Assembly: GCA_905234015.1 (NCBI GenBank)
Contig: CAJOFK010000016.1
Coordinates: forward strand, 1-32,405
DNA from: an uncultured Ruminococcus sp.
Lineage (GTDB): Bacteria > Bacillota > Clostridia > Oscillospirales > Acutalibacteraceae
DNA: 32,405 nt
Reading direction: 5' to 3'
In this document: piece after piece, positions 15,901 to 22,493 of the stretch
Numbering within the stretch: position 1 is the first letter of the stretch
Layout: each line of letters begins with the position of its first letter
Position numbers and translations under genes: made by a program
Notes under the pieces: model-generated
What the model was told of the DNA's origin: nothing
Database searches by the model: none
Seen by the model: only the letters and a program-made list of their open reading frames with translations

Positions 15901-17014
15901 GCGAACGCTTGGCGTATACGAATTTATCGAAAGGCCATTTCGGGAGCTTTACTACAACGTAGTCGAGCGCGGGCTCAAAGCAGGCGTAGGTAGAGCCCGT
16001 AACGGCGTTTTTAATCTCGTTTAATGTATAACCGATTGCGATTTTAGCCGCAACCTTTGCGATAGGATAACCCGTAGCCTTTGAAGCAAGCGCGGAAGAG
16101 CGCGAAACTCGGGGGTTAACCTCGATCACGGCATACTCGAAGGTCTCGGGATTTAAGGCGAACTGGCAGTTACAACCGCCCTCAACCTTTAACGCGGAGA
16201 TAATATCAAGCGCCGCGCTGCGGAGCATCTGATACTCCTTATCGGCTAAGGTTACCGCGGGAGCAATAACGATTGAGTCGCCTGTATGAACTCCGACAGG
16301 GTCGAAATTCTCCATTGAGCAGACGGTGATTACGTTGCCTAAGCTGTCGCGCATTACCTCGAACTCGATTTCCTTCCAGCCGGAAATACATTTCTCGATA
16401 AGGCACTGAGTAATCGGAGAAAGCTCAAGTCCGTTTGAGGCGATTTCACGGAGTTCCTCCTCGTTATTAACGATACCGCCGCCGGTACCGCCTAAGGTGA
16501 ACGCGGGACGTACAATTACCGGATAGCCGATTTCGTCGGCAAATGCTACCGCCGCCTCAACGTCGTTTACTACGGTCGAGGGAATAACCGGCTGGTTAAT
16601 CTCGAGCATAGTGTCCTTAAACATCTGCCTGTCCTCGGCCTTATCAATAGTCTCGGGAACGGCTCCTAAAAGCTTTACTCCGTATTTATCCAGGAAGCCT
16701 TCTTTTGCAAGCTGCATTGAGAGCGTGAGTCCCGTCTGACCGCCTAAGGTCGAGAGCAGCGAGTCGGGACGCTCCTTTATAATAATTCTCTTTACAATCT
16801 CTAAGGTAAGCGGTTCGATATAAACCTTATCCGCCATAGCGTTATCGGTCATAATCGTAGCGGGGTTTGAGTTAACGAGAATTACCTCGAGTCCCTCTTC
16901 CTTAAGCGCGCGGCACGCCTGAGTACCGGCGTAGTCAAATTCCGCTGCCTGTCCAATTACAATCGGGCCCGAGCCGATTACCATTACTCTCTTTATATCG
17001 GGTTTTAACGGCAT
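12962..17014 (-). CDS. carB-dapF: Carbamoyl-phosphate synthase large subunit fused to diaminopimelate epimerase (CarB-DapF)
   Basis: One uninterrupted 1350-codon frame encodes two complete enzymes. Residues 1 to about 1065 are CarB: Rossmann-like start '[22 protein letters not shown]', first ATP-grasp ('[18 protein letters not shown]', about 163-180), second half beginning '[21 protein letters not shown]' with '[17 protein letters not shown]', and the MGS-like allosteric domain ('[14 protein letters not shown]'). This matches normal CarB length (about 1070). Residues 1069-1350 (282 aa) are DapF, which epimerises LL-DAP to meso-DAP: '[14 protein letters not shown]', 'MCGNGIRC' (catalytic Cys1141), '[13 protein letters not shown]' and '[11 protein letters not shown]' (catalytic Cys1293). 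The junction is only '[14 protein letters not shown]', with no stop and no ribosome binding site before ATGATG. CarB ribosome site AAAGGA is normal. carA lies 144 bp upstream. Confidence 0.95.
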   Translation of the reverse strand: [1350 protein letters not shown]

Positions 17015-17100
17015 AATATCAATCCTTTTTTAAAAATTTCCACGTCAGTCCGTGCAGTTCCTATCTTAAATCCATATCCCCGCGGACGTTTTGCGTCCTG

Positions 17101-17131
17101 TGAAGCTTCGGATAAAAAGGATACGTTCTGC
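17101..17131 (+). repeat. 31-bp dispersed repeat, copy 2, between carA and carB-dapF
   Basis: It matches 1300-1330 at 28 of 31 positions. Next to it is a perfect hairpin GGACG-TTTTG-CGTCC at 17084-17098. The element explains the unusually long (144 bp) gap between two genes that must be made in equal amounts. Confidence 0.6.
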
Positions 17132-17158
17132 ACCCGTTTTTTACTTACAGCTTAAAAC

Positions 17159-18235
17159 TTACTTATTATTCTTTATATTCTCAATAAACCTGTCAAAGAG
17201 GAAGGCGGTATCCTTGGGGCCGCCGCAGGCTTCGGGGTGGAACTGTACCGAAAAGGCGGGCATATCCTTATAGTTAATACCCTCGCAGGTACCGTCGTTT
17301 CCGTTTACGAAGCTTACCTCGGCGTTAGCGGGTACCGAGTCGTTAACTACCGCGTAGCCGTGGTTCTGAGAGGTGATGAAAACGCGGTCGGTGCTGAGCT
17401 CCTTCGCGGGCTGATTGGCTCCGCGGTGACCGTAATGAAGCTTTTCGGTTTTAGCTCCCTGAGAAAGCGCTAAGAGCTGATGGCCGAGACAGATTCCGAA
17501 GGTCGGGATTTTACTTTTGCAAAGCTTCTTAAGCTCGGCGATAGCCTCAACATTCTCCTCGGGGTCTCCGGGACCGTTCGAGAGCATAATTCCGTCGGGA
17601 TTAAGGGAAAGAATTTCCTCAGCCGTAGTATTATACGGTACAACCGTAAGATTACAGCCTCTCTTTACGAGCTCGCGGCCTATATTATGCTTTGCGCCGT
17701 AGTCGATAAGCACAACGTTATACTCGGGGTTCTCGGCCGAGAAGGTCTGCTTCTCGCTTATTGAGGTCGAGCTTACCGCCTTTTCAACCTTATAGGGCTT
17801 AATCTCCTCGATATCCTTTTCAAGATTATCGAGCGTATAAGTCAGCTTACAGTTCATTACGCCGTACTCACGCACAATCCGCGTAAGCGCACGGGTATCA
17901 ATATCGTAAAGTCCGGGAATACCGGAGCTTTTTAAAAAAGTGTCAAGATCACCCTCACAACGGAAGTTGCTGGGAGCTTGGCACCAATTACGAACAATAT
18001 AAGCTTTTAACGCGGGAGCAGCACTCTCGAAATCGGCGGGAATAACCCCGTAGTTGCCGATAAGCGGGAATGTCTGAATAACTACCTGACCGAAGTAGCT
18101 GGGGTCGGTAAGTGTCTCGAGATAACCTGTCATAGCAGTTGTAAAGACAAGTTCTCCCGTGGTTTCCTTTTGGGCACCAAAGGCTTTACCCTCAAAATAT
18201 GTGCCGTTTTCTAAAATAAGATACGCGCGGCTCAT
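17159..18235 (-). CDS. carA: Carbamoyl-phosphate synthase small (glutaminase) subunit
   Basis: CarA hydrolyses glutamine and channels ammonia to CarB for carbamoyl phosphate, used in arginine and pyrimidine synthesis. The 358-aa product has the CPSase small-chain N-terminal domain ('LILENGTYFEGKAFG', 'TTAMTGYLETLTDPSYFGQ') and a class I glutamine amidotransferase domain. Its catalytic residues are visible: Cys249 in 'FGICLGHQLLAL', His333 and Glu335 in 'FSVQFHPEACGGP'. The start follows AAAGGAAG. It lies 44 bp downstream of the ANTAR regulator gene and 144 bp upstream of carB-dapF, all on the minus strand, consistent with one operon. Confidence 0.97.
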   Translation of the reverse strand: MSRAYLILENGTYFEGKAFGAQKETTGELVFTTAMTGYLETLTDPSYFGQVVIQTFPLIGNYGVIPADFESAAPALKAYIVRNWCQAPSNFRCEGDLDTFLKSSGIPGLYDIDTRALTRIVREYGVMNCKLTYTLDNLEKDIEEIKPYKVEKAVSSTSISEKQTFSAENPEYNVVLIDYGAKHNIGRELVKRGCNLTVVPYNTTAEEILSLNPDGIMLSNGPGDPEENVEAIAELKKLCKSKIPTFGICLGHQLLALSQGAKTEKLHYGHRGANQPAKELSTDRVFITSQNHGYAVVNDSVPANAEVSFVNGNDGTCEGINYKDMPAFSVQFHPEACGGPKDTAFLFDRFIENIKNNK

Positions 18236-18279
18236 AAGATCTTCCTTTCTTCTACAAAAGATATACTAAATTAATAGTA

Positions 18280-18846
18280 TCAGTTTTGATATGTCCTTAT
18301 TACCTGTTTAGCTATTTCCAATTTACCGGTACGCATATTCATCGCCTGTTTTTCAATATAGCGGTGAGCCTGCGCCTCAGTCATTGATAAGCATTGAATT
18401 AAAAGCAGCTTTGCACGGTTGATAACCTTTATTTCCTCAAGCTCGTTTTTAAGCTTTTCGGCTTCGTCGTTTCCGGTAATCCTGTTCATATAGCCCATTG
18501 AATATCTTAACAGGTTTTTAAACAGCCTTACCTTAAGCGGTCTGGATACAACCAGCACTCCGCGCTCTGAAACAATATCGAAAACGTCGAGCGTTTTTTC
18601 CTTAGGTACAATCAGCACAACGCACGCATTCGTTTTTTCGGCGCAGAAAACCGAAAGCTCAAGCCCGTTTTCCTCCTTAAGCGGAGCGTTGATTATAATG
18701 AGCCCGAAGTCGTTATCATTCAGCTTGCGCTTAGCGTCGTCTGAGCTGAGCGTACATTGTATCCGTGAAAAGCCCTCATCCTTTAAAAGGGAGGCTACCG
18801 CCTTAATGCCGGTTTCAGTTTTGGAGATAATTAAAGCGTTTTTCAT
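18280..18846 (-). CDS. ANTAR-domain antiterminator with degenerate receiver
   Basis: The 188-aa product has an N-terminal receiver-like domain (about 1-115), a coiled-coil helix ('NDEAEKLKNELEEIKVINRAK') and a C-terminal three-helix ANTAR domain ('AKLLLIQCLSMTEAQAHRYIEKQAMNMRTGKLEIAKQVI'). ANTAR proteins bind paired hexaloop RNA hairpins and prevent intrinsic termination, often in nitrogen metabolism. The receiver lacks the phospho-acceptor: the normal L-x-D-x-x-M-P reads 'LIIINAPL' (Asn53), and the acidic pair after strand 1 is 'SKTET'. Phosphorylation control is therefore unlikely. The track's start is a GTG inside the ribosome site GGTGAGG; I use the ATG at 18846. It heads the carA/carB-dapF operon, and a candidate RNA target lies upstream of glnN in this window. 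Confidence 0.87.
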   Translation of the reverse strand: MKNALIISKTETGIKAVASLLKDEGFSRIQCTLSSDDAKRKLNDNDFGLIIINAPLKEENGLELSVFCAEKTNACVVLIVPKEKTLDVFDIVSERGVLVVSRPLKVRLFKNLLRYSMGYMNRITGNDEAEKLKNELEEIKVINRAKLLLIQCLSMTEAQAHRYIEKQAMNMRTGKLEIAKQVIRTYQN

Positions 18847-18940
18847 AAACCTCACCGTCGTATTATTCCATCGTATTATTGTAATCTATTTCGGCTTAAA
18901 ATTTATTGCATATTAGAATAAAAAGAAAAAAATCCACGGA

Positions 18941-18969
18941 GCCGTCGGGAATCCCGGCAGCCTGTGCCG
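18941..18969 (-). promoter_or_regulatory. Two mutually exclusive hairpins upstream of the ANTAR-carAB operon
   Basis: On the minus strand CGGCA-CAGGC-TGCCG (18969-18955) shares its right arm with a second, imperfect hairpin GCTGCCGGG-ATT-CCCGACGGC (18961-18941). TGGATTTTTTTCTTTTT follows the latter after about 7 nt. Alternative pairing plus a T-run looks like an attenuator or a terminator of upstream readthrough, about 95 nt before the start codon. Neither loop fits the ANTAR hexaloop rule. Confidence 0.4.
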
Positions 18970-19028
18970 CCTTTGGAAAAGTTTAATTAAACGGAAACCT
19001 TAATAAACGGCGGAAGTTAACCTCAGCA

Positions 19029-19220
19029 CCGTAGGGAACGAGTCCCGCCTCGTTGCGAGGCAACTGTCTGAATATATTTGCCCTGTCCTTTCGCGGCAGC
19101 GAAACAAATAAATCTTATCGACAATAACCGGTTTCCTTTTATTTTTTCGCTCCCGCGGAAGGAAAGACCGCATATATCGATAAGCACGGCTCGGAATTGG
19201 GTGGGACCAATTCCCTACGG
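19029..19220. repeat. 192-bp non-coding element with inverted termini and nested hairpins
   Basis: The ends are CCGTAGGGAA (19029-19038) and TTCCCTACGG (19211-19220), a perfect 10-bp inverted repeat, continued by GTCCC/GGGAC. Inside are GCCTCG-TTG-CGAGGC (19047-19061), TTTCGC-GGCA-GCGAAA (19089-19104) and a 71-nt hairpin closed by CTTATCGA/TCGATAAG (19114-19184) with a second helix CGGT-TTCCTT/AAGGAA-AG-ACCG. GGAATTGG/CCAATTCC (19193-19214) competes with the outer helix. This fits either a miniature inverted-repeat element or a structured RNA with a closing stem and three arms. Confidence 0.55.
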
Positions 19221-19243
19221 CTTTACTGCACAACTGCCCCAAA

Positions 19244-19275
19244 GAAAGCGTGCGCACCACGGTGCGTACGTTTTC
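19244..19275. repeat. GC-rich 13-bp hairpin
   Basis: GAAAGCGTGCGCA-CCACGG-TGCGTACGTTTTC pairs over 13 positions with two wobble pairs. The 9-mer CGTGCGCAC recurs about 40 bp downstream. Confidence 0.5.
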
Positions 19276-19329
19276 TTCAGCCATCGCTCGTGCGCACGCA
19301 GGGCGCAACTGAGCGGGAAATATAAAATG

Positions 19330-19372
19330 TTTTTTACTTTATAAGGAACGCAGTTTCTTATAAAGTAAAAAA
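19330..19372. repeat. 43-nt near-perfect palindrome
   Basis: TTTTTTACTTTATAAGGAAC-GCA-GTTTCTTATAAAGTAAAAAA has 20-nt arms with a single G/T imperfection and a 3-nt centre. It begins where the T-run of the rny terminator ends on the minus strand. Confidence 0.7.
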
Positions 19373-19400
19373 GCCGGCTCAAATCGCTTTGAGTCGGCTT
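19371..19400 (-). terminator. Terminator of rny
   Basis: AAGCCGGCTCAAA-TCGC-TTTGAGTCGGCTT is a 13-bp stem with one wobble pair and a tetraloop, followed by T6 on the minus strand, 14 bp after the stop codon. Confidence 0.9.
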
Positions 19401-19413
19401 ATAAAAATCATAA

Positions 19414-20967
19414 TTATTTAGCAAAGTCAACGGCTCTCGCTTCGCGGATGATGTTAACCTTAATCTGACCGGGATACTCGAGATCCTCCTCGATTTTCTT
19501 ACAGATTTCTCTCGCGAGCGGTACCATACGCTCGTCGTTAACAACCTCGGGCTTAACCATAATGCGGATTTCCCTGCCCGCCTGAATAGCGTAGGAGTTT
19601 TCAACGCCCTTAAACGAGGACGCAACCTCCTCGAGTTTCTGGAGTCGCTTAATATAATTTTCAAGATTTTCTCTTCTTGCTCCGGGACGAGCCGCCGAGA
19701 TAGCGTCGGCTGCCTGAACGATACATGCGACAACCGTCTTAGCCTCAACGTCGCCGTGGTGAGCCTGAATAGCGTGAATAACAGCGTCGCTTTCCTTATA
19801 CTTACGCGCCGCCTCAACGCCGAGTTCGACATGGCTTCCTTCCATTTCATGGTCTAAAGCCTTACCGATATCGTGTAAAAGTCCCGCACGCTTTGCTACA
19901 GTCGGGTCCATACCGAGCTCTGACGCAATCATTCCCGAGATATAAGCAACCTCGAGGCTGTGGTCGAGAACATTCTGACCGTAGCTTGTACGGTAGCGAA
20001 GCTTACCGAGAAGCTTAACAAGCTCGGGGTGAATTCCGCGTACTCCGGTATCGAGTACGGCTCTTTCACCGGCCTGTTTGATTTTTGAATTAACCTCACG
20101 GCGAGCCTTATCAATCATCTCTTCAATTCTCGCCGGGTGAATACGTCCGTCGGAGATTAATTTCTCCAGTGCTACGCGCGCGATTTCGCGTCTTACGGGC
20201 TCAAAGCTCGAGAGCGTAATAGCCTCGGGCGTATCGTCAATAATAAGGTCGACGCCCGTCGCGTTTTCGATAGCGCGGATGTTGCGGCCTTCACGGCCGA
20301 TAATTCTTCCCTTCATTTCGTCGTTGGGAAGAGCTACTACCGAGACAGTAGCCTCGGAAACCTGTTCAGCGGCTAAGCGCTGAATCGACAGGGAGATAAT
20401 CTTACGGGCGAGCTTTTCGCTGTCGTCCTTAAGCTGCTCCTCGTACTCAAGGATTTTAACGCTTTTCTCGTGAGAAAGCTCCTGGTCGAGCTGTTCAAGC
20501 AGGTAATTTTTTGCCTGCTCCGCAGTATAACCGGAAATTCTCTCAAGCATTTCGAACTGGCTCTTTTTAACCTGTTCAACCTCTAAGACCTTCTCCTCGG
20601 CTTCCTTGAGCTTTTTACTAACTTTTTCTTCCTTTTTCTCAAGATTGTTCATCTTTCGGTCAAGGTTTTCTTCTTTTTGCTGAATACGTCTTTCCTGACG
20701 CTGTACTTCTCTTCTGCGGTCAGCGAGTTCTTTTTCGCTTTCGTTGCGGAAGCGGTGAACCTCGTCCTTACCCTCAAGAATGGCTTCTTTTTTCTTAGCT
20801 TCAGCGGTTTTCATCGCTTCGGAAACTATTTTATTAGCCTCTTGTTCAGCACTGCCGATTTGCTTTTCAGCCACGCTCTTGCGATACGCAATACCTATTC
20901 CCACGCCTATCGCGCAGAAAACAATCGCCGCGGCTGCAATGCAGATTACTGCAATTAATATCGGCAT
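19414..20967 (-). CDS. rny: Ribonuclease Y
   Basis: RNase Y is the membrane-anchored endoribonuclease that starts bulk mRNA turnover in Firmicutes. The 517-aa product has an N-terminal transmembrane helix (about 3-26) and a long charged coiled coil (about 40-200). A KH RNA-binding domain with '[15 protein letters not shown]' and an HD domain with '[13 protein letters not shown]' and 'HAIQAHHGD' follow, then the conserved C-terminal domain ending '[18 protein letters not shown]'. Length and order are those of the family. The start follows a consensus AAGGAGGTG. It is transcribed alone, with a leader of about 220 nt. Confidence 0.98.
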   Translation of the reverse strand: MPILIAVICIAAAAIVFCAIGVGIGIAYRKSVAEKQIGSAEQEANKIVSEAMKTAEAKKKEAILEGKDEVHRFRNESEKELADRRREVQRQERRIQQKEENLDRKMNNLEKKEEKVSKKLKEAEEKVLEVEQVKKSQFEMLERISGYTAEQAKNYLLEQLDQELSHEKSVKILEYEEQLKDDSEKLARKIISLSIQRLAAEQVSEATVSVVALPNDEMKGRIIGREGRNIRAIENATGVDLIIDDTPEAITLSSFEPVRREIARVALEKLISDGRIHPARIEEMIDKARREVNSKIKQAGERAVLDTGVRGIHPELVKLLGKLRYRTSYGQNVLDHSLEVAYISGMIASELGMDPTVAKRAGLLHDIGKALDHEMEGSHVELGVEAARKYKESDAVIHAIQAHHGDVEAKTVVACIVQAADAISAARPGARRENLENYIKRLQKLEEVASSFKGVENSYAIQAGREIRIMVKPEVVNDERMVPLAREICKKIEEDLEYPGQIKVNIIREARAVDFAK

Positions 20968-21221
20968 TTTGACACCTCCTTGATTTAGTTTTTTCTAAAC
21001 TTTTAATCTAACTTTAGAATCAAGCCCCAAGGTGCCGTTAGTAAAGATATTAAATTGTAATATGTTTGAACGCAATAAATGCGAAAAAGATAAATTGCAA
21101 ATTACAAAATATCTATATAAACGGCTCTTTCGAGTCTGATTAAGAAAATATGAAGTAAAAAAACTTCCGTATGTAAGCATACATACATATATACTATAAC
21201 TTAAAATCGGAATAATGTCAA
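20968..21221 (-). promoter_or_regulatory. Promoter and long leader of rny
   Basis: On the minus strand TTGACA (21221-21216)-N17-TATAGT (21198-21193) is an excellent promoter, placing the RNA start near 21187 and leaving a leader of about 220 nt. The leader begins with the perfect hairpin GTATGTA-TGCT-TACATAC, then GAAGT-TTTTTT-ACTTC and CTC-GAAA-GAG. A long structured leader on rny could allow feedback cleavage by its own product, which is inference. Confidence 0.6.
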
Positions 21222-21323
21222 GAAATTAATTGTATATAAGAATAATCTTTGTCACATTTTCCCCGATAAGCGCAAAAGATTTGGCAATTTAGTAAAAAAT
21301 TCCTAATTTGTTTCTCTAAACAC

Positions 21324-21352
21324 TTGCAATTGTAACAAAAATGCAATATAAT
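21324..21352 (+). promoter_or_regulatory. Promoter of gapA
   Basis: CTTGCAA-N17-TATAAT ends 32 nt before the start codon. It has a consensus -10 and the TTGCAA -35 variant. The rest of the rny-gapA spacer shows no gene. Confidence 0.75.
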
Positions 21353-21384
21353 GTATATGACTAAATTTGACTGGAGGAATTATT

Positions 21385-22422
21385 ATGTCAGTAAAAGTTG
21401 CTATTAATGGTTTCGGCCGTATCGGTCGTCTCGCGTTCAGACAGATGTTCGGCGCTGAGGGTTATGATGTTGTTGCTATCAACGACCTTACAAAGCCCTC
21501 AATGCTCGCTAACCTTCTTAAGTATGATACAGCTCAGAAGGGTTATTGCGGTACAATCGGCGAAAATCTCCATACAGTAGAGGCAGACGACGAAGCCAAC
21601 ACAATCACAGTTGACGGCAAGACTCTCACAATCTACGCTGAGGCTGACGCTTCCAAGCTTCCTTGGGGCGAAATCGGTGTTGACGTAGTATTAGAGTGCA
21701 CAGGCTTCTATTGCTCAAAGGCTAAGTCTCAGGCTCATATCGACGCAGGCGCTAAGAAGGTTGTTATTTCTGCTCCCGCAGGCAACGACCTCCCCACAGT
21801 TGTATTCTCAGTAAACGAGGATGTTCTTACTCCCGAGGATAAGATTATCTCCGCTGCTTCCTGTACAACAAACTGCCTCGCTCCCATGGCTGATACTCTT
21901 AACAAGTATGCTCCCATTCAGAGCGGTATCATGAGCACAATCCACGCTTACACAGGCGACCAGATGATTCTTGACGGTCCTCACAGAAAGGGCGACATGA
22001 GAAGAGCTCGCGCAGGCGCAGCTAACATCGTTCCTAACTCAACAGGTGCCGCTAAGGCTATCGGCCTCGTAATCCCCGAGCTCAACGGCAAGCTTATCGG
22101 CTCCGCTCAGCGTGTACCCGTTCCCACAGGCTCAACAACAATCCTTACAGCTGTTGTTAAGGGCGACAACGTAACCGTAGAGGGAATCAACGCCGCTATG
22201 AAGGCTGCTGCTTCCGCAAGCTACGGCTACAACGAGGATCCGATCGTTTCTTCCGACATCATCGGTATGACCTACGGCTCACTCTTCGACGCTACTCAGA
22301 CAATGGTAGCTCCCATCGGCGACGGCCTCTATGAGGTTCAGGTTGTTTCCTGGTATGATAACGAGAACAGCTACACAAGCCAGATGGTTCGCACAATCAA
22401 GTACTTCGCAGAATTAGGCTAA
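21385..22422 (+). CDS. gapA: Glyceraldehyde-3-phosphate dehydrogenase
   Basis: This glycolytic enzyme oxidises glyceraldehyde 3-phosphate to 1,3-bisphosphoglycerate with NAD. The 345-aa product has the Rossmann start '[16 protein letters not shown]', 'LECTGFY', the active-site '[12 protein letters not shown]' (Cys160), '[20 protein letters not shown]' and the C-terminal '[15 protein letters not shown]'. The track's start is a TTG; the ATG at 21385 follows GGAGG by 7 nt. Codon choice is strongly restricted (for example ACA for Thr, GCT/GCA for Ala), as expected for a highly expressed gene. Confidence 0.98.
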   Translation: MSVKVAINGFGRIGRLAFRQMFGAEGYDVVAINDLTKPSMLANLLKYDTAQKGYCGTIGENLHTVEADDEANTITVDGKTLTIYAEADASKLPWGEIGVDVVLECTGFYCSKAKSQAHIDAGAKKVVISAPAGNDLPTVVFSVNEDVLTPEDKIISAASCTTNCLAPMADTLNKYAPIQSGIMSTIHAYTGDQMILDGPHRKGDMRRARAGAANIVPNSTGAAKAIGLVIPELNGKLIGSAQRVPVPTGSTTILTAVVKGDNVTVEGINAAMKAAASASYGYNEDPIVSSDIIGMTYGSLFDATQTMVAPIGDGLYEVQVVSWYDNENSYTSQMVRTIKYFAELG

Positions 22423-22444
22423 TTTAAAACTTAAAGCAATATTT

Positions 22445-22474
22445 AAGGGGCTTGCTCAGATGAGCAAGCCCCTT
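22445..22474. terminator. Terminator between gapA and the surface protein gene
   Basis: AAGGGGCTTGCTCA and TGAGCAAGCCCCTT form a perfect inverted repeat with a 2-nt centre, in a convergent spacer, usable in both directions. Confidence 0.85.
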
Positions 22475-22493
22475 ATTGCGTGTTGCACATTAA

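Larger units (their letters stand above)
18847..19413. other. Gene-free 567-bp spacer full of inverted repeats
   Basis: The track's ORFs here (19000-19308 minus, 19078-19344 plus) read through hairpins on both strands and look like no protein. The spacer contains a 12-nt palindrome GTTTAATTAAAC (18981-18992), a 192-bp element with inverted ends, a GC-rich hairpin, a 43-nt near-perfect palindrome and the rny terminator, each listed separately or in the findings. Confidence 0.6.

Noticed and set aside
18955-18969. Hairpin CGGCA-CAGGC-TGCCG as an ANTAR target
   Set aside because: The loop has five bases (seven if the closing pair opens), so it does not meet the six-base A1/G4 rule.
19000-19344. 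Overlapping ORFs of 102 aa (-) and 88 aa (+) in the rny-ANTAR spacer
   Set aside because: Both run through inverted repeats and the hairpins at 19029-19275, have no family-like sequence and no convincing ribosome site.
19029-19413. RNase P RNA or 6S RNA in the repeat cluster
   Set aside because: The string GGAAAGACCG near 19161 recalls an RNase P motif, but the other conserved RNase P elements are absent. Length and closing stem resemble 6S RNA, but no large central bubble is evident.
19215-19850. 211-aa minus-strand ORF
   Set aside because: Overlaps the end of rny in another frame and continues into the repeat cluster; Arg/Leu/Ser-rich composition is typical of a shadow frame.
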